This document shows, piece by piece, positions 1 to 11,282 of a DNA stretch of 64,000 nt. The stretch's first letter is position 1; the number at the start of each line of letters is the position of its first letter. The notes under the pieces were generated by a model. That model did not search any database. It saw only the letters and a program-made list of their open reading frames with translations, and was not told where the DNA came from. Position numbers and translations under genes: made by a program. The stretch lies in assembly GCA_009761415.1 (NCBI GenBank), contig QUOL01000019.1, positions 124,001 through 188,000 of the forward strand. Reading direction: 5' to 3'. The stretch is from Sarcomyxa edulis. Its lineage: Eukaryota > Basidiomycota > Agaricomycetes > Agaricales > Mycenaceae.

Positions 1-455
1 GCGTCAGATTCTAATTTTGCTCTAATGTTCGTTCGATTATCTTATATTTGTTCCAGGTTCTAGCCGACAAGAGACCAGTCACAAGTGCACCGGTAAGTGA
101 ATATGTTTGCCTAGTTCACTTCAAGCTTATGTTATGTATATCAGAGCAACGACAATGCTGGAGGTGCCGCGTTGGAGGTCATCCATACGGATTCTGAGGA
201 TGAAATAGACCCTTACGATCGAGTACAAACTCAAGGTCAACAGAATGTCACTGCCGGTATGTCAACTAATACCTATACGTCACAATATACCTATCTGACA
301 ATATTAAAGACCAGCCACAGCAGCTTGTCGGAAGTTCCACGGAACACTCCATACTCATCACGGATGAGCAAGACACCACTACTTCTTCAGAAACAAGGAA
401 CTTGAAGCGTAAAAGATCCAGAAATCCAGACGATGAGATAGAATACCAGAATTGA
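1..455 (+). CDS. 3' end of unrecognised gene (partial)
   Basis: Three exons can be read: 57-92, 145-256 and 310-455, all bounded by GT...AG introns, with one continuous frame ending in TGA at 453-455. The first two read V-L-A-D-K-R-P-V and S-N-D-N-A-G-G, then an acidic stretch (D-S-E-D-E-I-D-P-Y-D), and the last exon ends in a basic K-R-K-R-S-R-N-P patch that could serve as a nuclear localisation signal. The protein begins upstream of the window. The tail is hydrophilic and probably disordered, so no family can be named; I infer only that it is possibly nuclear. The frame continuity across two introns makes a real gene likely. Confidence 0.55.
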
Positions 456-1242
456 TTAGTATCTGGAAAGTAGAGAATTAAACAAAACAATCCGAACTTG
501 ATTGCAACTCAGACCATTGTTATCTTGAGCAATTTTCGGGTGCAATTTTACAGGCCATCGTCGAATTTGCCACTGAGATGTGGCGGTGCCAAGTCGCGTT
601 GGATTCGGTGGCTGTGCAAGGATTCTCATGCTATAGACATCGGACAGACCTGAGTTGAAGTGGCAGTGCAAATGTTCCCACGCTATAGACATCGGACAGG
701 CCTGAGTTGAAGTGGCGGTGCAAATTTCTGTGTGGCTGTGCAAATGTTCCCACGCGATAGACATCGGGATTTTTGGTAAATTTCTGGCTGGAACAGGGAT
801 AAAGGGAACGACTACTTAATAAATTAAGGACTCGTAACCATTGGACTCTAGAAGATACTCCGCAAAGCCGGCGTGAGATGAATTGACATTTCGGGTCCTA
901 TCAAAAGGTAGCGTGGCGATTTAAATGACCGTCAGGTCATCTGTCCGACCCACCAATTCCATGCACAAGTTGTGCACAAGTCGATTTCGTCCCGACCTAT
1001 AGGTCTCGGAGTTGGCGCAAGATTATATATATTCCGAACGAATGCCTCGAGCGCAAGACTGCGTTGCATAGCTGCCTCTCACTTTTCGCGAAAGAGACCT
1101 TGCAAAATACTTAGCCTGAGGGAGGTTGCATGATGCGTTGGGAAGGGTGGCCGTGCTAGCAATATGTCACTCACAATCACATTGCAATCACATGATACTT
1201 AGTTGATGCGAAAACTCGAATACATATGTTCCGAGCAAAATG
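456..1242. other. Intergenic, no gene seen
   Basis: Short, stop-rich frames only on both strands. It holds the tandem repeat listed separately (610-768) and ends with the left copy of the transposon target duplication at 1234-1242. Confidence 0.6.
610..768 (+). repeat. Imperfect tandem repeat, about 52-bp unit, three copies
   Basis: Copies begin at about 610, 662 and 714. Each holds GCTATAGACATCGGACAG (GCGATAGACATCGG in the last), and the first two share CCTGAGTTGAAGTGGC. The third copy has a small insertion (CTGTGTGGCTGTGCAAAT) that repeats part of the unit. Copies 1 and 2 differ at several bases around GATTCTCATG versus ATGTTCCCACG. No coding frame runs through it convincingly. Confidence 0.8.
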
Positions 1243-1508
1243 CAGGCTCCTAAAACCAGCCTCTCGTATCGCTCGTCGGGCTAAATCCTAGAAGGACAGG
1301 TAGAGAAAATATAGGACAAATCAATTTTATGTAAGAGACCTTTATTTATAGACCAACTTAAGAAAACCCTTCCTCGCGATAGAGAGGCTGGCAAATCAGT
1401 CATGGGAATTTTTTTACGCGCCCATCAAGCGCTCAAAGTGTGACATGGCATACCGCCCACTTGCGCCCTACTTCCCGATTTGGACATTTGCGCGTCGCCC
1501 ATTCCTCC
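1243..1508 (+). repeat. Left terminal inverted repeat of transposon
   Basis: Matches the reverse complement of 2475-2740 without gaps. Differences seen: A versus G in the CAATTTTATG segment and T versus G in the GCGCCCTACTTCC segment. The outer tip is CAGGCTCC. Confidence 0.9.
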
Positions 1509-2474
1509 CAATTATTTTGTTCAAACTGTATATGCATATGTCTCCATCAACGAGTTCCTTCAGGTTCCGAGAGGCGAGGAGACGCGCGACACCTCATCTG
1601 TGCTATTCCCCTGTCCTTGGACCACTGGCATCAAAATACCCATCTTCATGGCATCAAGGTCTCCAATGCTGTTTCTCGGTCCTATGCAAGCACCTACATT
1701 CTGGGCTCTTGTATGTGCGACCAGCGAGATGTTGATCTGGGGTGAGCTGCTCCATGTTTACAGATGGGTTTGAGGTAAGTCAAGCTGTTTTTAGCTTCCC
1801 CTTCAAATTTCTGACCGATTTGCCAAGCTACGGTAGGTGTTCGCGTTCGAGCGCATCGATTGTGGATGTTGTCCCCTCCATCACCATTATACCGGGCAGG
1901 ATATTTGATTCTATTCCTTACATTCAGTGCTATCATAGTTCTACTGACTACTTGAGCAGTATTTGGTAACTTTGACTTTTGGTCTCGCATTCTGGGATTC
2001 GCTCGCCTCCCGTTTCGGAGTCCCGGACTGTCAATACCTACTGGTATCGTGCACCTACTGGTATCGTGCAAGATTACTCTACATCACAGCGCGGCGCCGG
2101 CGTCACTACCGAAGACCCTGTCCTCGGCATCCTCAACCTCTCCCGTCCGAGTGATCCGACAAACATTCGAAGGTCGAAGCAATTCCAAAAAATCCTGACT
2201 TGCCCTATACTGTCAGCGACCCGGGAGAGTCGGTGGGCGCCACTTACTGTTATATAGAACTATTCTCGCCCGACACAAGCCCGACATTTTATGCACATAC
2301 AAGCAGTACTAAATATTGCAATCCCCGATGGTGGTACTAGGGGGTTTCCTTGTTTGTTGACTGGGTATTTGTAGGGGTAAACTAATAATATTGGTTCATT
2401 CATGACTGAATTGACACTGAAATGCTGTCAGTGAGTCATAATACTGGGTGATAATGAGCTCGAGGGAGAGATTT

Positions 2475-2740
2475 GGAGGAATGGGCGACGCGCAAATGTC
2501 CAAATCGGGAAGTCGGGCGCAAGTGGGCGGTATGCCATGTCACACTTTGAGCGCTTGATGGGCGCGTAAAAAAATTCCCATGACTGATTTGCCAGCCTCT
2601 CTATCGCGAGGAAGGGTTTTCTTAAGTTGGTCTATAAATAAAGGTCTCTTACATAAAACTGATTTGTCCTATATTTTCTCTACCTGTCCTTCTAGGATTT
2701 AGCCCGACGAGCGATACGAGAGGCTGGTTTTAGGAGCCTG
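2475..2740 (-). repeat. Right terminal inverted repeat of transposon
   Basis: Gap-free partner of 1243-1508; the outer tip reads GGAGCCTG on the plus strand and is followed at once by the second AGCAAAATG target duplication at 2741-2749. Confidence 0.9.
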
Positions 2741-2895
2741 AGCAAAATGTATCATTTGCAAGACCATACTCCTTGACGAGTGTTAGCTACCTCCGTCCCA
2801 CTACTATTCCCATCTATAAATTAGTGCATTCATCAGCGTCGTTATTATGGGCACACAGTATCAAGATCCGTTTCGTTTGTCCCCTTCATCAAACC

Positions 2896-5399
2896 TCAGG
2901 CCTCATTGTCTAAAGCCCGTTTCCGACCGTCCGCTTCTACTCTCTCCATGACCTTCCGGACCTCCCTATCCCAGTCCGTCTTCAAGGCCAGTATAGTACC
3001 TGCCACCGCGCAGTAAACGAGAGAGACAGTAAGCCCAACCCAAAGACCGCTCAGGCCCATATCGTGCTTAAACGCTAGCCATATTCCAAAAGGGATCCCT
3101 GAAAAGGACGCATAAGGACTGTAATAAGAGTTGATGTTCGTACAGACTGCTCACCTATGATGTAGTAAGCGCTGAGGTTCAATAAAGCTCCCGTAAACTG
3201 TTCGACATGATCTCAATACATGAAAGTTTGATTGACTCAAGAATTATATGAACTTACTTGCTTTCCACGGGCCCTCAGAATACCTCCGGTGACAGCAGAG
3301 TTGCCGTCGAAAACTTGAAACAAGGCTACAAGAGGCAAAATGGAACCAACAAGCGAAACAACCTCTGGCATTTTCAGAGAAACGACATCAATAACAAGAT
3401 ATAGAGAGGCTATATGAAAGTAGATATACCTGGATCATTGTTGAACAAGTACGCCCATGAATTTCGGAATATCAGGAACATGGCACTATTGTCTCGTGTG
3501 TTTGGATCAAAGTTTTGCATTCGAATGGGCGAACGTACCTGAATGCGGTGGCAAGAGCAAGAGCGATGACTAGGGAAGTTTTCGCTGCTATTCCAGCACG
3601 TTTGCCTTTTCGTTCTCCGAGGAGATTTCCAATCCTATTAGATGTTATATACATTTCTAAGAGCAGAAATTGTATCCACAAACCTGACGGACGCAGCCAC
3701 GCTAAGAGCAAAAGGAGCTTGGTACGTAGTTGATGCCGAAACGAGGAGAACTGATTGAGTTGCTAAAACTACTGGGCCTAGACTGAGGATTTTTCACTTC
3801 AGAACCGCGCGCTGCAAGAATATTAGGCTGACTTACAGGCTGGCAGCCAATCCGATAAGCTCCCATGCCCACCATTCTGAGGCCGTTTGACCTGCAAGTC
3901 AGATGGGCAGTTTCAGCAAGACAAAAAATGTGGACAGAAATGGCTAGAGTACTTACCGACGCCTGCGAGTCCAAGCTGGACTAGAACCCCTAAGCTAGTG
4001 AAGCTACGGCGAGAAATAGGATGCCACGCCGTTTTTTCTGTGAAGAAGACTCCATATATCATAGACATAACAGATACTAAATTGAATGAGATGGCGGTAG
4101 CGATCGGTGCGCCGATAAATCCTAATCGGATAGGTTTTGGCCCCCAGACTATGATGCGAAGACGTCATGGACGTATAAGATACGGTTTTGCGGTAGAACG
4201 CACCGAGAAAATAGTTCAAGAACGCATTGATAGGTGCGACTACCAGGATGATCCGAGTGGGCACAGCGAAAAGACCTAAGAAAAATTCAGTACACGTCAT
4301 ATTCATCAATGACAGCTCTAAGCACCCTGAGACTGAAAATATCGTCTGGAGTGGAAAGTTTGAGCTCGATACCAGAGTATTCGAGGAACGGACATACCGG
4401 CTTATTCCATTGAAAGCATATGCTAGAAAGTTATACTTAGATCTGTATTTCATCGAAAGACCAAACGCGTAAAATCAAACCTGGCAAGCCTATGGACACC
4501 CATCTCAAATAAAGTGATGCCAAATGCGCGACTTCGGGTTCCTGTTTTAAGAAGAGGAGGATAGATTCGGCGTTAAACCACACGACATACATGGGCTTCA
4601 CAGAAGAATGAGCTTCGAATAAGCAAGCTAATTCGAGGTCTTACGATCAAGCAGACGGCCATGACGACGGCTAGGAAGACGAGCAAAATCAGCAAGTGAG
4701 TCGAGACGCGATATGTATGTGTACGTACTCATTCTCTGTGCCCAAAGGCCAACTAGTTGAGGCTGAGGAGAGGTCCAAGCAGCTGGTAGCATGGTATCTA
4801 GTGCACTCGTGAGGCCTTGAATAACACTAAAGGCAGTAACGCTAGCGGTCATGGAACCCAGTGTAATGGCAGCCAAAGCCGTGGTAGATAGATGGCCAAT
4901 TGAGATTACAGAGACAATGACCATGCTGTACTCGAGGACATGAGTCCTGTACAAAAAGTCAACAAACAGGCTAATTGAGTAAGCCAAGTAACAAGACAGA
5001 CCCGAAGACAGGCAGAGCATAACGAGTGAGTATTCTGAGCTCCTCCCAGAACATTTTTAATGCAGTCTCATTAGAGTCATCATTCTCGTCGACTTCCTCT
5101 TCTATACGAGGTACAAGAGGTGCGAGCAAAGGTGTTGTTTCTGTGGTATTAGACCCTAGAGATGCACTGAGATGATTTTGAGGTAGAGGACCCATGGTAG
5201 GATTTCGGGGACGTAGATAAGATGAAGGAAAGCTAGTACGACGAGGTATTCGAGGAGTGGAGCTACCGGACTCTCTCATTGGCCTCTCGTCTTCGGATTC
5301 GTCTTCAGAGACAGAGTCCGGGGCGGCATAACGAGACAAAATTGCATAGTCTGAGGGTAGAGATGCTGGACCCTGATAGTGGGCATAAGTAGAGGACAT
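2896..5399 (-). CDS. MATE-family efflux transporter (paralogue 1)
   Basis: Multi-exon gene for a multidrug and toxic-compound extrusion transporter: a polytopic membrane protein expected to export organic cations or drugs by H+ or Na+ antiport at the plasma or vacuolar membrane. Translation starts at 5399 (M-S-S-T-Y-A-H-Y-Q) with a long acidic, Ser-rich cytosolic N-terminus of about 115 residues. The first conserved MatE stretch follows (F-W-E-E-L-R-I-L-T-R-Y-A-L-P-V-F-G), then L-E-Y-S-M-V-I-V-S-V-I-S-I-G-H and G-L-T-S-A-L-D-T-M-L-P-A-A-W. The second half holds G-L-F-A-V-P-T-R-I-I-L-V-V-A-P-I-N and the end reads G-L-S-G-L-W-V-G-L-T. Stop TGA is at 2896-2898. It is very like the transporter at 7828-10324, with matching intron positions, but its N-terminus is longer. 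The start lies 181 nt from the divergent SAM50 start, so they may share a promoter. Inner exon borders are approximate. Confidence 0.88.
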
Positions 5400-5580
5400 G
5401 ATGGAACGAAAGAGAGACTCACAAAGCGTTGACTCAGAAAGAGCGATAGGGCTTCCTCCTATCGCTTGTCGGACCCTGAACGCGTCGGAGTCTAAAGCAC
5501 CACGGCTATCGGGGCTTGAACACGGGGCCTGTCACGGTGACACACATTGGAGCGTGACTCCGTCTTGGAGTCCATCCGGT

Positions 5581-7449
5581 ATGAGTACTCTCCAACCTCC
5601 CCTCCAAAACTCATCTTCTCCTCGCGATAATGAGCCAGATGATATCAAACTCCTCAGAAAATGGCAGGAAGACCGCATAGCTCGAAAATTAAAGGGCGAA
5701 TACGAGTCAGCCGTTCTCCATCTCTCAGAACTTGTAAGCGTTCATATCACCTTTATTAGCCCTCTAACGCCTCGGAATAGATCAATTCGAATATGTCCAC
5801 TCCAGCTCATATCGCTTCCGTACGTGTCGAAGGCGCGACACATACACGCAAATCATTTTTGGCGTCTCTCATCAATCCACTCCTTCCGAATTCGTCCTCT
5901 TCGTCGTTCGAGCCCGAAAATCTAGAATCTGTTCTGCATACAACCCGGCGTATTGCTTATATTCTACAGCAGACTGACATATTTAATACGGTCGAAGCAA
6001 GGCTCGAAACGGCCCGCGACTCTTTGGCTCAAGACGGAGATGTTGACATCATCTTCAAAGCGCGTGAAAGAGGGCGTTTCTTTTTCAAAACATCCACAGA
6101 ACTTGGAAACGACGAAGGCAACGCGGTATGTTCTCAACCAGCTGCATAGGCTATTTCTAACATCAGATTTCAGAGCGCCACTGCCCGTGCTCGCAACGTC
6201 TTTGGAGGAGCAGAAACCTTCGAGGCCGAGATTTCCCTGGGAACAAAAACACGCAGATCCTATCGCGCTACCCTCACCGCACCACTTACCCATACCCTGA
6301 AAACTACAGGAGAACTGTCTGTATTTGGGCTCGAGAGGGACAACTCTAGTTATGTGAGCTCAACTGAGGGCTTGCGAGGTCTCAAGGCTGTTGTTAGGGT
6401 GAGCTAGGTCAGCTTAAACCTCTATAAATCCGGGACCCAATAATCCAATCATGTTCTCAGACCGGCATGCATGAATTCGCCTACGAAGCCATCTTGCGGC
6501 ATATTGGCAACCTGACCCCAACGGCGTCTATCAGGTACGTGTCTCGTTTCCTGACAAAAGCCGGGGTATTGATCTATATATGCGTTATTTTTCATTTATT
6601 GTAGCGTGCGAGAAGCAGCCGGGCAAACGATCAAATCCTCCATATCTCACACCTGGACGCGCGATACTCGGAACGACAAACTCATAGCCACGCGTGGATC
6701 ATATACAAAGCTCTTCCAGGAGCTAGCGGGTCTTGGTGGTGATGCATCATTCTACAAGGCTCAAGCTGAGGGTCAGGTTTCCCGGCCCATCATTCCTGGT
6801 GTCGTGAGTTACCTTGTGCTATCTTATCTTCATTATGTCGTCATCGCGACTGATTATCATTTCAGTCGCTCTCTTTTGCTGCTCGAACCGGTGTTCTGTG
6901 GAGTATTGGGCGCCCGAGTCTCCTCTCAGATCGATTTCAGCTCGGCGGCCCAGTGAGTATCCGATCCTTCAGAGCCAATGGGATGGGACCACGAGATGGT
7001 TGTGAGCCATTGCTTTTCCTTCTCTAGACCAAGAGCAAACAAGCTTATACTTTCTCTCTAGGTGACTCGCTAGGTGGCGAGCTATACTGGTCTGCGGGCC
7101 TAAGTCTCATATCAGACATTCCTAAAAAAGGGCACTGGCCTGTCAAAACGCATCTCTTCCTCAATGCTGGAAGACTAGACTCTATAGACAAGTGTATGAC
7201 TCGTCCTCGTACTTTTTCCAACCAGGACAAGCCGAAACTGAGATATCCTTTTCCCATTCTCTAGCGCGAAGTTTGCAGACCAATGTAGTAGACTGCATCT
7301 CCAAACCCTCAATATCTGCGGGCGTTGGATTGATCTATCGATTTGATCCTGTCAGAGTGGAGGTGAACTTCGGTATACCCCTTGTCGCAAGCAGGAGCGA
7401 TGGATCGAGGAAAGGTATTCAGGTCGGGATGGGACTCGAGTTTCTATGA
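5581..7449 (+). CDS. SAM50: SAM50/TOB55, mitochondrial outer-membrane beta-barrel assembly protein
   Basis: Core of the sorting and assembly machinery that inserts beta-barrel proteins into the mitochondrial outer membrane; BamA/Omp85 family. I read eight exons: 5581-5733, 5781-6125, 6174-6398, 6461-6534, 6605-6803, 6866-7001, 7062-7193 and 7265-7449. They give 482 residues, the usual size for Sam50. A single POTRA-like region lies at about residues 55-170 (V-R-V-E-G-A-T-H-T-R), followed by the 16-strand barrel. Family hallmarks are F-Q-L-G-G-P-V-S-I-R-S-F-R-A-N-G and S-L-G-G-E-L-Y-W-S-A-G-L-S. The C-terminal strand K-G-I-Q-V-G-M-G-L-E-F-L ends at the stop, as in other Sam50 proteins. I chose ATG 5581 because the reading frame upstream of it is not family-like. 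Lies between two MATE genes. Confidence 0.93.
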
Positions 7450-7827
7450 GTGACCACAGGAGTCTTTGTGGGTGCTAACAACTCCACGGACTAGTTTCGA
7501 CATGATTATTGAGTACAATGACAGATCTGTTCCTCTGTTCTGCTGATTTGGAAGTGCTTTGTACCACTTAGGGATGGCATTGACGGTATTTACCTGCGTA
7601 AGTCGCCGATGACGGCCGTTCGTTAGACCAAGAAGCGAAAAGGCAAGAATCACCTCGCTGCTCGTCTCCTCCGAGTTTCCCGAATGTGGCGTCTGTCAAT
7701 GAGGAAACCGACCGCTTGATCCGAATACGTGGTACCTCTATGGAACGAGCACAACTCCGAAGTCCAAGTGATATATAAACTTTCTCTTTGTTTCGTTTTT
7801 TCGTTCCCATTCATCCTCTTCATCGAG
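7450..7827. other. Intergenic between SAM50 and second MATE gene
   Basis: 378 bp holding the SAM50 3' untranslated region and the promoter of the downstream transporter. No gene or clear repeat seen. Confidence 0.6.
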
Positions 7828-10324
7828 ATGTCGCAACATCAATACTCTCAGGACAGGCATCTATGGAACTCAAACTTATTTCACGGACGTGGTACCACAG
7901 AAACCACAGCTCTGCTTGGCGAGCCCTCTGACCTTGCATACTCTACGCGTACGGAAGGAACGATAGTAAAGAATCTTGTCGACCCCCATATACACAAATC
8001 TGGGATGAAGATGTTTTGGGAGGAACTTCGTACATTGACCTGTTACGCATTGCCGGTCTGCGGGTCAGCTCTTTCTCTTTCTCTCGATGTCCCATACGTA
8101 GCACTAACCAATCGATTATCGCCAGATCCCAACTCCTCGAGTATTCGATAATCGTCGCCTCCGTCGTCACAATTGGGCATATATCCACAGAAGCTTTGGC
8201 AGGTATTACCATTGGCACTATGACTGCCAATGTAACGGGATTCAGTATAACGCATGGCCTAACAAGTGCCCTTGATACCGTCCTCCCATCGGCATGGACA
8301 TCTTCCCATCCCCATCTGGTGGGCTTATGGTCTCAGCGCATGGGTACGTGTACAAATTCTGGTTATGTAGAAATGCATGGAGAAGTTGTGGCTGATTTTC
8401 ATCGCCCTGATCTTGAACAGCCCTCCTAGTGGCATTAGCTCTCATTGTATGTATTCAGGCCAATCCTGCCAAACGAAGATCTGTGTCGTCGGATTAATCG
8501 CATTCTTTCCTTTCAGCCAACGTTCGTGATATGGTTCAACGCTGAATCCATTCTCCTCCTTCTCGGGCAGGAACCCCAAGTAGCCCATTTTGCAGGTCTT
8601 TATTTGAAATGGCTGTCTCTTGGATTACCTGGTAAGAACGAAATCATAGTCATGCATAACCGCACTATATATTGAATCCTCATCCTCAGCCGATTCATTC
8701 AATTGTATCAGCCGGTAGGGGGAATATTTTCTTATTGACAAGCCTAAACTGATTGTCTATATAAGACGATACTTTCAATCTCAAGGTCCGTTTTTGATGA
8801 CACAACGCAGTAGATGAAGTCTCTTAGGGTCATCCAGGTTTATTTACAGTACCAACACGTATAATAATGGCAGTCGCTCCCATCAATGTACTTTTGAATT
8901 ATTTTCTTGGTGAGCAGTCTGTTATATTCATTTCATCTATGTCGTCGCTAAACTGAGGATCTAGTCTGGGGTCCTGTACCAATACGTCTCGGATTCATAG
9001 GAGCGCCAATAGCAACCGCCATATCATTTAACCTCATCTCTCTCATGTCTCTTGCTTATGCCATTTTCTTCGTTCACCCCAAAACTGCATGGTGCCCCAT
9101 CACACGCAATATCTTCACAAACCTAGGTGTATTGTTCCGACTGGGGCTTGCTGGTGTCGGTAAGATATCTCCAATATCCCGCTTCCTAAGCATCTCATAA
9201 CACTCTGAGTCTAGGTCAGACTGCTTCAGACTGGTGGGCATGGGAGCTTGTTGCCCTGGCCGCGAGTCAGTAAGTTATAGTCCTTCCGGTATACACAATG
9301 ATGTCACGCTTAAACTCTACCCGGCCTCCATTAGACTGGGCTCTACGGCACTTGCCACACAATCGATGTGAGTCTCCGAGTTCTGAAAATGGAAAGCGCA
9401 TTGAGGCTTTGTCGTATTTTTAGCCTTCTTGTGTCAACATCTGCTGCATGGCAAGGGCCCTTCTCGCTTGGCATGGCATCGTCTGTCCGGTGAGTGATAC
9501 ATTTTTCTTCTTGTGACACGGACTGATTCTTGATCCAGCATCGGGAATTTACTTGGAAAACGGGACGCAGAGAGAGCCAAAATCGCAGCTATCACGTCTT
9601 ACATTATGGGTCTCGCAGTATCTGGGTTTTCGTGGTTTGTTCGATTCAATCATTGATGTCAAGCATATCGTCTGACTTGTCGATAGCACCATTTTTGTCA
9701 CTTTCCGAAAGTCATTTGGCTATTTTTTCAATGGCGACCCTGGTAGGCATTTCCATCGTAATTCTCATGAATCCTTGTGCAGACATGATCCTTGTAGAGG
9801 TTGCGTCCCTAACGGCTGCCGTACTTCCACTTGTGGCTATGTTTCAGGTCTTCGACGGTGCGAGCAGTGTAAGCGGGGCTATTATGAGAGCTTGCGGGAA
9901 ACAGGTATGATGATCATCCTGTTGTGCTTCTAGTCGTTGTTCGACCTGTGGTTTTTCGCAGATCATTGGTGCATTACTCACGCTCAGGTGAGAGTTAGAT
10001 CCATGAATTGAATTTATATCGGTGCGACAGCTGATGACAGACTTATTTGAAGTGCATTCTATGTAATTGGTGAGCATTGTAACATATAATATACCCTTTC
10101 TGATGCTGATTTGCTCTGAAGGAATTCCTTTGGGAATTTTCCTTGCCTTTCATTGGAGCATGGGTCTCGTCGGCCTTTGGGTAGGGCAAACCGTCGGACT
10201 GATCTACTGTGCCAGCTTGTCAACATTTATATGCCTAAGGATAGACTGGGACGTGGAGATGGTCAAGATTATGGAAAGACTGAACAAAGAACAAAAGCAG
10301 AGGTTAGCAGATGCGGAAAATTAA
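7828..10324 (+). CDS. MATE-family efflux transporter (paralogue 2)
   Basis: Second MATE transporter, with many short exons. It begins M-S-Q-H-Q-Y-S-Q-D-R at 7828 and ends TAA at 10322-10324. Conserved blocks in order: F-W-E-E-L-R-T-L-T-C-Y-A-L-P-V-C-G, then across an intron S-Q-L-L-E-Y-S-I-I-V-A-S-V, G-L-T-S-A-L-D-T-V-L-P-S-A-W, P-T-F-V-I-W-F-N-A-E-S-I-L, R-R-Y-F-Q-S-Q-G, L-F-T-V-P-T-R-I-I-M-A-V, and a final G-L-V-G-L-W-V-G-Q-T helix before a charged tail. Joined exons stay in frame throughout, so it looks intact. Most aligned residues match the 2896-5399 copy, and intron positions agree, which points to duplication with inversion around SAM50. The N-terminus is about 60 residues before the first conserved block, much shorter than in the other copy. 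Substrate unknown. Confidence 0.9.
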
Positions 10325-11282
10325 AGTTGTTAGTACGGCTTGAACTAGTAGACCTCGATAACTTACACGCTCCCTACAATTTTCCTACAGTTACTATACA
10401 TACCATAGCTATATACTATCAGTTTGCATTCATAATCCATGCATCCCGAGTGGCAGGGAGTGCTTGTTTGCCGCCACGGCTTCAACTCAAATTTCTTTTC
10501 TTCGATCAAGATTGCAACTTCAAGATTACGTGTCCGTTTTGAGTCGCGTGACTGGCGTCCGTCTAGTCGATATTCTCGAGCCTTGCATTCAACGTCCAAC
10601 GTCAAGTTCGTACATCTGTGAGATAACCCGGCATTCTCACGTCTTCGGGGTCGCACGTTCTTTCCTGTCACATCCGAATCGACGGACTATCTTTGAACTT
10701 TAGCTTCAGGGCTGGGAACTCCTTTCCTCCCAATACAACTCGCAGCAGTGCAGCACGGCTCGACCTTTAGACGATGTGACTCTTTGTAGAACTAATCAAG
10801 TCTGAACTGCCTCCGAGGACTTTGGCCGGGTATTCAGAAGTCCTCTGCAAACCAAGTCGAGTGCCCTCGTGGAAAACGTGGGTGTTCTCTGTTCTACAGT
10901 TCTACATCTCTGCATGTCGACCCCTACCACTGTCTGCTCAAGCTCGCATTGAAGCATCCATAGTCTGAATTTCAAGAACATTGCAGGACAAACCAGGATT
11001 GGCGTCTGCTCTCGACATGCGCATCTTACTTCCAATGCTGCCTATCATTGACGGTTGCCTGAGCGTAATTCCTGGCTAACCAAATCTGTGGACCTGCACA
11101 CACACCCACAGTCACAAGACCATAGGTTCTGAACTTAAACGACACTCTGTTCTCCTTTCGATGCCAATCTGTTCCAATATGGTAGGCGCTGAGAACACGG
11201 AACCTTGATACAGTAATCTCGCTGCGCCCTATATATTGAGTACGATGGATACCTGAGGTCAGTTCCACTCCCAGCACATCGC
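10325..11282. other. Intergenic, upstream region of MFS gene
   Basis: 958 bp with no convincing gene. A TATA-like TATATATT lies at 11230-11237, 46 nt before the MFS start codon. Confidence 0.55.
11230..11237 (+). promoter_or_regulatory. Putative TATA box of MFS gene
   Basis: TATATATT about 46 nt upstream of ATG 11283. The spacing would leave a 5' untranslated region of about 20 nt. Position and sequence only; no start-site data. Confidence 0.35.

Larger units (their letters stand above)
1243..2740. mobile_element. Non-autonomous DNA transposon, Mutator-like (MULE-type) by structure
   Basis: The element is 1498 bp with terminal inverted repeats of 266 bp at each end (1243-1508 and 2475-2740). 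The ends read CAGGCTCCTAAAACCAG... and its exact complement, and I count about two mismatches over the whole arm. It is flanked by a perfect 9-bp direct repeat, AGCAAAATG, at 1234-1242 and 2741-2749. Long arms plus a 9-bp target duplication are typical of the Mutator superfamily; hAT elements normally give 8 bp with short arms. KDZ-type fungal elements are an alternative I cannot exclude. The 966-bp core has only short frames and no recognisable transposase, so movement would need enzyme supplied in trans. Near-identical arms imply a recent insertion. Confidence 0.85.
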
